Source: Pseudorasbora parva (lineage: Eukaryota; Chordata; Actinopteri; Cypriniformes; Gobionidae). Taken from it: a stretch of DNA of 64,000 bases. Where the stretch lies: assembly GCF_024679245.1 (NCBI RefSeq), contig NC_090173.1, positions 57,069,211 to 57,133,210 of the forward strand, read 5' to 3'. Below the pieces are notes generated by a model. The model made no database searches. It was not told the origin of the DNA and saw only the letters and a program-made list of their open reading frames with translations. The position numbers and the translations under genes were made by a program. This document shows, in pieces, positions 33,701 through 45,885 of the stretch; positions within the stretch are counted from its first letter, which is position 1; every line of letters starts with the position of its first letter.

Positions 33701-33756
33701 ATTTCGTTGTGTTGTGGCTTGATTTCGTTGTGTTGTGGCTTGATTTCGTTGTGTTG
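30708..33756. repeat. GT-rich minisatellite, right part (3.0 kb)
   Basis: Same 21-bp and 19-bp units as 22426-28966, continuing directly after the hAT insertion. Here 21-bp units dominate and gcttgttttcattgtgttgt recurs at intervals, forming a higher-order pattern. It ends abruptly at gtgttgg before unique DNA. Confidence 0.95.
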
Positions 33757-34028
33757 GTCACTTCTGGGCCACCGTACATATCACATCAGAAAGGCATTTC
33801 CTTCAAATACAATGGTTCAAATGTTCTAAATGTGGAAATAAAGTGCCTAACAGAATGGTTAATATTAATAAAAGCATTTCACGAGTTTGTGTGCCCATAT
33901 AATCTTTATAAAAGGCGTGCTATCTGCTATAGAGGGGCTCGGAGAGGATAGTCTACCCGAGCTCCGATTGCCCTACAACAGGTAAATTGAATGAATAATA
34001 GGATGAATGAATGAGTCATTTATATAGC
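33757..34028. other. Unique sequence; possible weak promoter
   Basis: No coding frame. A TATA-like box (tataaaa, 33907-33913) is followed about 70 bp later by a good splice-donor match (cag|gtaaat, boundary 33981/33982), with no ATG between them. This could be a leader exon, but chance is as likely. Confidence 0.25.
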
Positions 34029-34373
34029 TGTAATGAAGTTCGTAGATGGGAAGGAAGGAGGCGGGAACCGGCGAACGTTCAACAACATTTATTAATTCAA
34101 AATAAATAAACAAAACGAAAGTAAAACCGCGGGCAGCCCCTCACGGACGACTGCCCGCAAACACACAAAATAAAACGTGGGCAGCCCCTCACGGACGACT
34201 GCCCACAAACACACAAACAAAACATTACATAAAATCCAGGCCTGGTCCTCTCTCGTCTTCTGCAGCCCTTGCTCCTCCTTATATGCTCCCGTCACATGGC
34301 CGCGAGACGAGACCGGTGTGCCACGCAATAATAACCAACTGCAGAACCGCAGAACCCATATACGTCACTCACA
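34029..34373 (-). repeat. Probable solo LTR, minus strand
   Basis: Read on the minus strand it has a TATA-like box (catataagg, plus 34278-34286), a polyadenylation signal AATAAA (plus 34088-34093) about 190 bp later, and it ends in ...CATTACA, that is TGTAATG on the plus strand at 34029. No internal coding region lies on either side, so it would be a solo LTR. It is unrelated in sequence to the Gmr1-type LTR. The left boundary is reasonable; the right boundary (34373) is a guess and no matching 5-bp duplication was found. Confidence 0.5.
34129..34206. repeat. Two tandem hairpin repeats with paired base changes
   Basis: Two copies, 48 bp apart, of a hairpin: gcgggcag...ctgcccgc (34129-34136 with 34151-34158) and gtgggcag...ctgcccac (34177-34184 with 34199-34206). 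The loop cccctcacggacga is the same in both. The second base pair is C-G in one and T-A in the other, so pairing is kept although both bases changed. Confidence 0.8.
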
Positions 34374-34679
34374 ACGGTCTGAGGACAACAGCGCCAATGC
34401 CACAGTCTCATGCCGGAAGTGGGCGGAGTTCACGAAAACAACAATCGGCACGGCGGAAGAAGAGAACACGGTAAACAGCTGTTTTGTGTTGTGGTTTTAA
34501 TCTATCAAGTATATTTGTGATGTGTATTTGATCCATCGTTGTTGTATTAACACTTTATAGAACGTGGCTCTATTTTTTTATGTGCTCTGCTTTACGATGT
34601 CTATCGCGTCTGTTGATATGGTCTTGGTTTAAGTAACATAATTGTTTGTGATTTTATTTTGTTGCTGGCGCCGTATTTA
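34374..34679. other. Unique sequence; possible GC-rich promoter fragment
   Basis: Contains an ETS-type core (ccggaagtg, 34413-34421) beside gggcgg, and a splice-donor-like acg|gtaaac at 34470/34471. No ATG-started frame of interest follows. Then AT-rich DNA up to the tandem array. Confidence 0.25.
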
Positions 34680-34856
34680 GGGGCCAAGCACCGAAGGTGC
34701 GGAGGCACCTATTGAAATCGTTAGTGTTCCTATTATTAGGGGCCAAGCACCGAAGGTGCGGAGGCACCTATTGAAATCGTTAGTGTTCCTATTATTAGGG
34801 GCCAAGCACCGAAGGTGCGGAGGCACCTATTGAAATCGTTAGTGTTCCTATTATTA
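34680..34856 (+). repeat. Three 59-bp leader repeats
   Basis: Each copy holds gcaccgaaggtgcggaggcacc, readable as two alternative small hairpins (gcacc-gaa-ggtgc and ggtgc-ggag-gcacc) that share the middle arm. Leader number varies from unit to unit, unlike the body. Confidence 0.9.
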
Positions 34857-36989
34857 TTCTGCTTCTTCTTCTTCTTTTTCCGCCATAGGAGTCTCTGGCA
34901 GCCCATAGAACCGTATGGTAAAAAGTTGTGAAATTTGGCACACTCATAGAGGCCAGTCTGAGCTGTCACTATAGCAAATTTGGTGCCTCTAACTCAATCC
35001 CTCTAGCGCCACCACCTGTCCAAAGTTTCACTCATATTTATGCTTATAACTTTTGACCCCTAAGGGCTAGAAACAAAATTCTTTTTTCATCGGATTCCTT
35101 GGCTCAAGCCGATTCGATTTCACCCTATGATGTCATTTTCCGGTATGCAAATTTTCCCGCCATTTTGAATTTTCTGAAAAACCTACTTTTTCGAACTCCT
35201 CCTAGGCCGTTGCTCCGATTTTCACGAAAATTGAAACAGATCATCTTCAGAGCATGTTGACAAAAAGTTATGGAATTCAAGTTGATTCGTCCAATCGTTT
35301 TCAATAAACGCACAAACAAATTTTACGTGGAGGTTGCAAAAACACACTAAAGGCTATATCTCCGCAACGCTTTATTGTATTCAAACCAACCTTGGTACAT
35401 GTCATCACAAGCATGACTTGAAGCAACATGCAGCGTTTCGGCGCAGCGCCACCTACCTGTCCGGAGATACGAAAAATGCCTATTTTGGCTTATAACTTCT
35501 GAACCGTTTATCCAAAAATCATAAAATTGGTCTCATTAGATTCAGGGCGTCATGCCGAGTCGACTGATATCCAATTTTACCATGTCGGCCATTTTGGATG
35601 TCGGCCATTTTGAATTATGTGCAAAAATGCTGTATTTTATGAACGCATGAACAGATTGTTATGAAACTTGGTATGGGTCATCACCACGATGCCCTGAAGT
35701 AGCCTGAGAAGTTTCGAAACAGCGCCACCTAGTGGAGAATTTTTTTTTTCAAACGCTTATAACTTTGGGTGTGGTTGACATATTTTGATGGGAGTGTGTT
35801 TTTTGGTCTCCTGAATCCTTGCCGACTCCAACGATACCAGACTTGCCAGGTTTCGGCATATGGTTTGCGCAGAGTTGTAATTTAGTGCTTAAAAAACATT
35901 TGCTGATATCTTCGAAACCGCTAGTCCGATCGAGACGAAACCAGCCTCAGAAGTTCGGAAACATAGGTCGATAGCTATACGCTAATGCCCAAATCTCAAA
36001 ATATTGATAGTAAGGGGTAGTAAAATCCAATCAAAGTCAGGTGTCAGTCATTTTTTACGTGTTTTTTCATATAAATGTCTATAACTCCAAAACAAAATGA
36101 AATATTTTCACCAAACTTGACACACATATGTATGGGCTCACTACGAGGACACATAAAAAAATTGGTGGGATTGTGCCTCTTGGTGGCGCTATAATAAAAC
36201 AAAACATGAAATTCCCATTGACTTCAATGCAGTATTACGGTTTAAAATGCTAATGCTATAATTTAAGAATGCACTAGTGTATCATTACAAAACTCGGTAT
36301 GTGTCTTCCGCTCTATGTCCCGAACATATTCAAAAAGTTTCGGGGCAGCGCCACCTTGTGGTCAAAAGTTGTAATAAAATGTACAAAAATGCTAATAACT
36401 TTTGATTAAATTAGCCTATTGTAATGAGACTGGTCATAATACATTCATTGGCTCATGCCGAGAAGATAGATACCAATTTTGCCATATTTTGCAAACATAT
36501 CTGTGCTCCATCTTGTTATTTGTTAAAAATCTACTTTTTCAAACTCATCCTAGACCGTTTGTCCGATTTTCACCAAAATTGATCCGTATCGTCTTCAGAC
36601 CATGCTGACAAATAGTTATGGATTTCGGATTGATAGACAAAACAGTTTTCATATACCACTGCAACAGAGTTGAGCCATGATGCAAAAATTACTCTTGAGG
36701 CTGTATCTCTGCAATGCTTTGACATATTGACACCAAACTTTGCATGTGTCATTGTCATCTCAATCTGACTAAACCACATCAGTTTCGTAACAGTGACACC
36801 TATTGGTCGAAAGTGATAAACCATTAAACCATTATTATTGACTGTATTTAAAATTTGACTGCTATTTTGCCTAAAATCAACTTAATAGGTCCTTAATGGC
36901 TCATTGTTGCAGTTGGCTTGAGACTTCCAGCCATGCTGGCATGTCTTGTCTTCTTCTTTGCGCTTGGCCCCGATAATGGCTGCTTGTTA
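34680..36989 (+). repeat. Array unit 1 (three leaders)
   Basis: Leaders start at 34680, 34739 and 34798. The right half is of variant A (attagcctattgtaatgaga). The 3' tail is shortened: ggctgcttgtta passes straight into the next leader. The array begins after gccgtattta, which resembles the ctatattta at the end of other units. Confidence 0.95.
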
Positions 36990-39190
36990 GGGGCCAAGCA
37001 CCGAAGGTGCGGAGGCACCTATTGAAATCGTTAGTGTTCCTATTATTATTCTGCTTCTTCTTCTTCTTCTTCCGCCATAGGAGTCTCTGGCAGCCCATAG
37101 AACCGTATGGTAAAAAGTTGTGAAATTTGGCACACTCATAGAGGCCAGTCTGAGCTGTCACTATAGCAAATTTGGTGCCTCTAACTCAATCCCTCTAGCG
37201 CCACCACCTGTCCAAAGTTTCACTCATATTTATGCTTATAACTTTTGACCCCTAAGGGCTAGAAACAAAATTCTTTTTTCATCGGATTCCTTGGCTCAAG
37301 CCGATTCGATTTCACCCTATGATGTCATTTTCCGGTATGCAAATTTTCCCGCCATTTTGAATTTTCTGAAAAACCTACTTTTTCGAACTCCTCCTAGGCC
37401 GTTGCTCCGATTTTCACGAAAATTGAAACAGATCATCTTCAGAGCATGTTGACAAAAAGTTATGGAATTCAAGTTGATTCGTCCAATCGTTTTCAATAAA
37501 CGCACAAACAAATTTTACGTGGAGGTTGCAAAAACACACTAAAGGCTATATCTCCGCAACGCTTTATCGTATTCAAACCAACCTTGGTACATGTCATCAC
37601 AAGCATGACTTGAAGCAACATGCAGCGTTTCGGCGCAGCGCCACCTACCTGTCCGGAGATACGAAAAATGCCTATTTTGGCTTATAACTTCTGAACCGTT
37701 TATCCAAAAATCATAAAATTGGTCTCATTAGATTCAGGGCGTCATGCCGAGTCGACTGATATCCAATTTTACCATGTCGGCCATTTTGGATGTCGGCCAT
37801 TTTGAATTATGTGCAAAAATGCTGTATTTTATGAACGCATGAACAGATTGTTATGAAACTTGGTATGGGTCATCACCACGATGCCCTGAAGTAGCCTGAG
37901 AAGTTTCGAAACAGCGCCACCTAGTGGAGAATTTTTTTTTTCAAACGCTTATAACTTTGGGTGTGGTTGACATATTTTGATGGGAGTGTGTTTTTTGGTC
38001 TCCTGAATCCTTGCCGACTCCAACGATACCAGACTTGCCAGGTTTCGGCATATGGTTTGCGCAGAGTTGTAATTTAGTGCTTAAAAAACATTTGCTGATA
38101 TCTTCGAAACCGCTAGTCCGATCGAGACGAAACCAGCCTCAGAAGTTCGGAAACATAGGTCGATAGCTATACGCTAATGCCCAAATCTCAAAATATTGAT
38201 AGTAAGGGGTAGTAAAATCCAATCAAAGTCAGGTGTCAGTCATTTTTTACGTGTTTTTTCATATAAATGTCTATAACTCCAAAACAAAATGAAATATTTT
38301 CACCAAACTTGACACACATATGTATGGGCTCACTACGAGGACACATAAAAAAATTGGTGGGATTGTGCCTCTTGGTGGCGCTATAATAAAACAAAACATG
38401 AAATTCCCATTGACTTCAATGCAGTATTACGGTTTAAAATGCTAATGCTATGATTTAAGAATGCACTAGTGTATCATTACAAAACTCGGTATGTGTCTTC
38501 CGCTCTATGTCCCGAAGATATTCAAAAAGTTTCGGGGCAGCGCCACCTTGTGGTCAAAAGTTGTAATAAAATGTACAAAAATGCTAATAACTTTTGATTA
38601 AATTAGCCTATTGTAATGAGACTGGTCATAATACATTCATTGGCTCATGCCGAGAAGATAGATACCAATTTTGCCATATTTTGCAAACATATCTGTGCTC
38701 CATCTTGTTATTTGTTAAAAATCTACTTTTTCAAACTCATCCTAGACCGTTTGTCCGATTTTCACCAAAATTGATCCGTATCGTCTTCAGACCATGCTGA
38801 CAAAAAGTTATGGATTTCGGATTGATAGACAAAACAGTTTTCATATACCACTGCAACAGAGTTGAGCCATGATGCAAAAATGACTCTTGAGGCTGTATCT
38901 CTGCAATGCTTTGACATATTGACACCAAACTTTGCATGTGTCATTGTCATCTCAATCTGACTAAACCACATCAGTTTCGTAACAGTGACACCTATTGGTC
39001 GAAAGTGATAAACCATTAAACCATTATTATTGACTGTATTTAAAATGTGACTGCTATTTTGCCTAAAATCAACTTAATAGGTCCTTAATGGCTCATTGTT
39101 GCAGTTGGCTTGAGACTTCCAGCCATGCTGGCATGTCTTGTCTTCTTCTTTGCGCTTGGCCCCGATAATGGCTGCTTGCAGCTATATTTA
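36990..39190 (+). repeat. Array unit 2 (one leader)
   Basis: Left half of the accttggtac type, right half variant A. It ends with the full gcagctatattta tail. Confidence 0.95.
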
Positions 39191-41518
39191 GGGGCCAAGC
39201 ACCGAAGGTGCGGAGGCACCTATTGAAATTGTTAGTGTTCCTATTATTAGGGGCCAAGCACCGAAGGTGCGGAGGCACCTATTGAAATCGTTAGTGTTCC
39301 TATTATTAGGGGCCAAGCACCGAAGGTGCGGAGGCACCTATTGAAATCGTTAGTGTTCCTATTATTATTATTCTGCTTCTTCTTCTTCTTCTTTTTCTTC
39401 CGCCATAGGAGTCTCTGGCAGCCCATAGAACCGTATGGTAAAAAGTTGTGAAATTTGGCACACTCATAGAGGCCAGTCTGAGCTGTCACTATAGCAAATT
39501 TGGTGCCTCTAACTCAATCCCTCTAGCGCCACCACCTGTCCAAAGTTTCACTCATATTTATGCTTATAACTTTTGACCCCTAAGGGCTAGAAACAAAATT
39601 CTTTTTTCATCGGATTCCTTTGCTCAAGACGATTCGATTTCACCCTATGATGTCATTTTCCGGTATGCAAATTTTCCCGCCATTTTGAATTTTCTGAAAA
39701 ACCTACTTTTTCGAACTCCTCCTAGGCCGTTGCTCCGATTTTCACGAAAATTGAAACAGATCATCTTCAGAGCATGTTGACAAAAAGTTATGGAATTCAA
39801 GTTGATTCGTCCAATCGTTTTCAATAAACGCACAAACAAATTTTACGTGGAGGTTGCAAAAACACACTAAAGGCTATATCTCCGCAACGCTTTATCGTAT
39901 TCAAACCAAACTTGGTACATGTCATCACAAGCATGACCTGAAGCAACATGCAGCGTTTCGGCGCAGCGCCACCTACTGGTCCGGAGATACGAAAAATGCA
40001 TATTTTGGCTTATAACTTCTGAACCGTTTATCCAAAAATCATAAAATTGGTCTCATTAGATTCAGGGCGTCATGCCGAGTCGACTGATATCCAATTTTAC
40101 CATGTCGGCCATTTTGGATGTCGGCCATTTTGAATTATGTGCAAAAATGCTGTATTTTATGAACGCATGAACGGATTGTTACGAAACTTGGTATGGGTCA
40201 TCACCACGATGCCCTGAAGTAGCCTGAGAAGTTTCGAAACAGCGCCACCTAGTGGAGAATTTTTTTTTTCAAACGCTTATAACTTTGGGTGTGGTTGACA
40301 TATTTTGATGGGAGTGTGTTTTTTGGTCTCCTGAATCCTTGCCGACTCCAACGATACCAGACTTGCCAGGTTTCGGCATATGGTTTGCGCAGAGTTGTAA
40401 TTTAGTGCTTAAAAAACATTTGCTGATATCTTCGAAACCGCTAGTCCGATCGAGACGAAACCAGCCTCAGAAGTTCGGAAACATAGGTCGATAGCTATAC
40501 GCTAATGCCCAAATCTCAAAATATTGATAGTAAGGGGTAGTAAAATCCAATCAAAGTCAGGTGTCAGTCCTTTTTTACGTGTTTTTTCATATAAATGTCT
40601 ATAACTCCAAAACAAAATGAGATATTTTCACCAAACTTGACACACATATGTATGGGCTCACTATGAGGACACATAAAAAAATTGGTGGGATTGTGCCTCT
40701 TGGTGGCGCTATAATAAAACAAAACATGAAATTCCCATTGACTTCAATGCAGTATTATGGTTTAAAATGCTAATGCTATAATTTAAGAATGCATTAGCGT
40801 ATCGTTACAAAACTCGGTATGTGTCTTCCGCTCCATGTCCTGAAGATACTCAAAAAGTTTCGGGGTAGCGCCACCTTGTGGTCAAAAGTTGTAATAAAAT
40901 GTACAGAAATGCGAATAACTTTTGATTAAATTAACCCATTGTAATGAAACTGGTCATAATACAGTCAATGGCTCATGCCGAGAACATGGATACCAATTGT
41001 GCCATATTTTGCAAACCTATCTGTCCTCCGTCTTGTTATTTGTTAAAAACCTACTTTTTCAAACTCATCCTAGACCGTTTGTCCGATTTTCACCAAAATT
41101 GATCCGTATCGTCTTCAGACCATGCTGACAAATAGTTATGGATTTCGGATTGATAGACAAAACAGTTTTCATATACCACTGCAACAGAGTTGAGCCATGA
41201 TGCAAAAATTACTCTTGAGGCTGTATCTCTGCAATGCTTTGACATATTGACACCAAACTTTGCATGTGTCATTGTCATCTCAATCTGACTAAACCACATC
41301 AGTTTCGTAACAGTGACACCTATTGGTCGAAAGTGATAAACCATTAAACCATTATTATTGACTGTATTTAAAATTTGACTGCTATTTTGCCTAAAATCAA
41401 CTTAATAGGTCCTTAATGGCTCATTGTTGCAGTTGGCTTGAGACTTCCAGCCATGCTGGCATGTCTTGTCTTCTTCTTTGCGCTTGGCCCCGATAATGGC
41501 TGCTTGCAGCTATATTTA
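39191..41518 (+). repeat. Array unit 3 (three leaders, variant b/B)
   Basis: Leaders at 39191 (with gaaattgtt in place of gaaatcgtt), 39250 and 39309. The left half is of type b (aacttggtac, gacctgaag, cctactggtcc) and the right half of type B (attaacccattgtaatgaaa). Longest full unit seen, 2,328 bp. Confidence 0.95.
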
Positions 41519-43740
41519 GGGGCCAAGCACCGAAGGTGCGGAGGCACCTATTGAAATCGTTAGTGTTCCTATTATTATTATTCTGCTTCTTCTTCTTCTT
41601 CTTCTTCTTCTTCTTCTTCTTCCGCCATAGGAGTCTCTGGCAGCCCATAGAACCGTATGGTAAAAAGTTGTGAAATTTGGCACACTTATAGAGGCCAGTC
41701 TGAGCTGTCACTATAGCAAATTTGGTGCCTCTAACTCAATCCCTCTAGCGCCACCACCTGTCCAAAGTTTCACTCATATTTATGCTTATAACTTTTGACC
41801 CCTAAGGGCTAGAAACAAAATTCTTTTTTCATCGGATTCCTTGGCTCAAGCCGATTCGATTTCACCCTATGATGTCATTTTCCGGTATGCAAATTTTCCC
41901 GCCATTTTGAATTTTCTGAAAAACCTACTTTTTCGAACTCCTCCTAGGCCGTTGCTCCGATTTTCACGAAAATTGAAACAGATCATCTTCAGAGCATGTT
42001 GACAAAAAGTTATGGAATTCAAGTTGATTCGTCCAATCGTTTTCAATAAACGCACAAACAAATTTTACGTGGAGGTTGCAAAAACACACTAAAGGCTATA
42101 TCTCCGCAACGCTTTATCGTATTCAAACCAACCTTGGTACATGTCATCACAAGCATGACTTGAAGCAACATGCAGCGTTTCGGCGCAGCGCCACCTACCT
42201 GTCCGGAGATACGAAAAATGCCTATTTTGGCTTATAACTTCTGAACCGTTTATCCAAAAATCATAAAATTGGTCTCATTAGATTCAGGGCGTCATGCCGA
42301 GTCGACTGATATCCAATTTTACCATGTCGGCCATTTTGGATGTCGGCCATTTTGAATTATGTGCAAAAATGCTGTATTTTATGAACGCATGAACAGATTG
42401 TTATGAAACTTGGTATGGGTAATCACCACGATGCCCTGAAGTAGCCTGAGAAGTTTCGAAACAGCGCCACCTAGTGGAGAATTTTTTTTTTCAAACGCTT
42501 ATAACTTTGGGTGTGGTTGACATATTTTGATGGGAGTGTGTTTTTTGGTCTCCTGAATCCTTGCCGACTCCAACGATACCAGACTTGCCAGGTTTCGGCA
42601 TATGGTTTGCGCAGAGTTGTAATTTAGTGCTTAAAAAACATTTGCTGATATCTTCGAAACCGCTAGTCCGATCGAGACGAAACCAGCCTCAGAAGTTCGG
42701 AAACATAGGTCGATAGCTAGACGCTAATGCCCAAATCTCAAAATATTGATAGTAAGGGGTAGTAAAATCCAATCAAAGTCAGGTGTCAGTCATTTTTTAC
42801 GTGTTTTTTCATATAAATGTCTATAACTCCAAAACAAAATGAAATATTTTCACCAAACTTGACACACATATGTATGGGCTCACTACGAGGACACATAAAA
42901 AAATTGGTGGGATTGTGCCTCTTGGTGGCGCTATAATAAAACAAAACATGAAATTCCCATTGACTTCAATGCAGTATTACGGTTTAAAATGCTAATGCTA
43001 TAATTTAAGAATGCACTAGTGTATCATTACAAAACTCGGTATGTGTCTTCCGCTCTATGTCCCGAAGATATTCAAAAAGTTTCGGGGCAGCGCCACCTTG
43101 TGGTCAAAAGTTGTAATAAAATGTACAAAAATGCTAATAACTTTTGATTAAATTAGCCTATTGTAATGAGACTGGTCATAATACATTCATTGGCTCATGC
43201 CGAGAAGATAGATACCAATTTTGCCATATTTTGCAAACATATCTGTGCTCCATCTTGTTATTTGTTAAAAATCTACTTTTTCAAACTCATCCTAGACCGT
43301 TTGTCCGATTTTCACCAAAATTGATCCGTATCGTCTTCAGACCATGCTGACAAATACTTATGGATTTCGGATTGATAGACAAAACAGTTTTCATATACCA
43401 CTGCAACAGAGTTGAGCCATGATGCAAAAATTACTCTTGAGGCTGTATCTCTGCAATGCTTTGACATATTGACACCAAACTTTGCATGTGTCATTGTCAT
43501 CTCAATCTGACTAAACCACATCAGTTTCGTAACAGTGACACCTATTGGTCGAAAGTGATAAACCATTAAACCATTATTATTGACTGTATTTAAAATTTGA
43601 CTGCTATTTTGCCTAAAATCAACTTAATAGGTCCTTAATGGCTCATTGTTGCAGTTGGCTTGAGACTTCCAGCCATGCTGGCATGTCTTGTCTTCTTCTT
43701 TGCGCTTGGCCCCGATAATGGCTGCTTGCAGCTATATTTA
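41519..43740 (+). repeat. Array unit 4 (one leader, long CTT tract)
   Basis: Type a/A. The CTT tract after the leader is the longest of the window (about 41586-41622). Confidence 0.95.
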
Positions 43741-45885
43741 TTATTCTGCTTCTTCTTCTTCTTCTTCCGCCATAGGAGTCTCTGGCAGCCCATAGAACCG
43801 TATGGTAAAAAGTTGTGAAATTTGGCACACTCATAGAGGCCAGTCTGAGCTGTCACTATAGCAAATTTGGTGCCTCTAACTCAATCCCTCTAGCGCCACC
43901 ACCTGTCCAAAGTTTCACTCATATTTATGCTTATAACTTTTGACCCCTAAGGGCTAGAAACAAAATTCTTTTTTCATCGGATTCCTTGGCTCAAGCCGAT
44001 TCGATTTCACCCTATGATGTCATTTTCCGGTATGCAAATTTTCCCGCCATTTTGAATTTTCTGAAAAACCTACTTTTTCGAACTCCTCCTAGGCCGTTGC
44101 TCCGATTTTCACGAAAATTGAAACAGATCATCTTCAGAGCATGTTGACAAAAAGTTATGGAATTCAAGTTGATTCGTCCAATCGTTTTCAATAAACGCAC
44201 AAACAAATTTTACGTGGAGGTTGCAAAAACACACTAAAGGCTATATCTCCGCAACGCTTTATCGTATTCAAACCAACCTTGGTACATGTCATCACAAGCA
44301 TGACTTGAAGCAACATGCAGCGTTTCGGCGCAGCGCCACCTACCTGTCCGGAGATACGAAAAATGCCTATTTTGGCTTATAACTTCTGAACCGTTTATCC
44401 AAAAATCATAAAATTGGTCTCATTAGATTCAGGGCGTCATGCCGAGTCGACTGATATCCAATTTTACCATGTCGGCCATTTTGGATGTCGGCCATTTTGA
44501 ATTATGTGCAAAAATGCTGTATTTTATGAACGCATGAACAGATTGTTATGAAACTTGGTATGGGTCATCACCACGATGCCCTGAAGTAGCCTGAGAAGTT
44601 TCGAAACAGCGCCACCTAGTGGAGAATTTTTTTTTTCAAACGCTTATAACTTTGGGTGTGGTTGACATATTTTGATGGGAGTGTGTTTTTTGGTCTCCTG
44701 AATCCTTGCCGACTCCAACGATACCAGACTTGCCAGGTTTCGGCATATGGTTTGCGCAGAGTTGTAATTTAGTGCTTAAAAAACATTTGCTGATATCTTC
44801 GAAACCGCTAGTCCGATCGAGACGAAACCAGCCTCAGAAGTTCGGAAACATAGGTCGATAGCTATACGCTAATGCCCAAATCTCAAAATATTGATAGTAA
44901 GGGGTAGTAAAATCCAATCAAAGTCAGGTGTCAGTCATTTTTTACGTGTTTTTTCATATAAATGTCTATAACTCCAAAACAAAATGAAATATTTTCACCA
45001 AACTTGACACACATATGTATGGGCTCACTACGAGGACACATAAAAAAATTGGTGGGATTGTGCCTCTTGGTGGCGCTATAATAAAACAAAACATGAAATT
45101 CCCATTGACTTCAATGCAGTATTACGGTTTAAAATGCTAATGCTATAATTTAAGAATGCACTAGTGTATCGTTACAAAACTCGGTATGTGTCTTCCGCTC
45201 TATGTCCCGAAGATATTCAAAAAGTTTCGGGGCAGCGCCACCTTGTGGTCAAAAGTTGTAATAAAATGTACAAAAATGCTAATAACTTTTGATTAAATTA
45301 GCCTATTGTAATGAGACTGGTCATAACACATTCATTGGCTCATGCCGAGAAGATAGATACCAATTTTGCCATATTTTGCAAACATATCTGTGCTCCATCT
45401 TGTTATTTGTTAAAAATCTACTTTTTCAAACTCATCCTAGACCGTTTGTCCGATTTTCACCAAAATTGATCCGTATCGTCTTCAGACCATGCTGACAAAT
45501 ACTTATGGATTTCGGATTGATAGACAAAACAGTTTTCATATACCACTGCAACAGAGTTGAGCCATGATGCAAAAATTACTCTTGAGGCTGTATCTCTGCA
45601 ATGCTTTGACATATTGACACCAAACTTTGCATGTGTCATTGTCATCTCAATCTGACTAAACCACATCAGTTTCGTAACAGTGACACCTATTGGTCGAAAG
45701 TGATAAACCATTAAACCATTATTATTGACTGTATTTAAAATTTGACTGCTATTTTGCCTAAAATCAACTTAATAGGTCCTTAATGGCTCATTGTTGCAGT
45801 TGGCTTGAGACTTCCAGCCATGCTGGCATGTCTTGTCTTCTTCTTTGCGCTTGGCCCCGATAATGGCTGCTTGCAGCTATATTTA
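43741..45885 (+). repeat. Array unit 5 (no leader)
   Basis: Type a/A. The tail of unit 4 (ctatattta) joins directly to ttattctgcttc, so the leader is absent. Confidence 0.95.

Noticed and set aside
22426..33756. CRISPR-like array of direct repeats
   Set aside because: Repeats are contiguous with no unique spacers, in DNA of clearly eukaryotic type.
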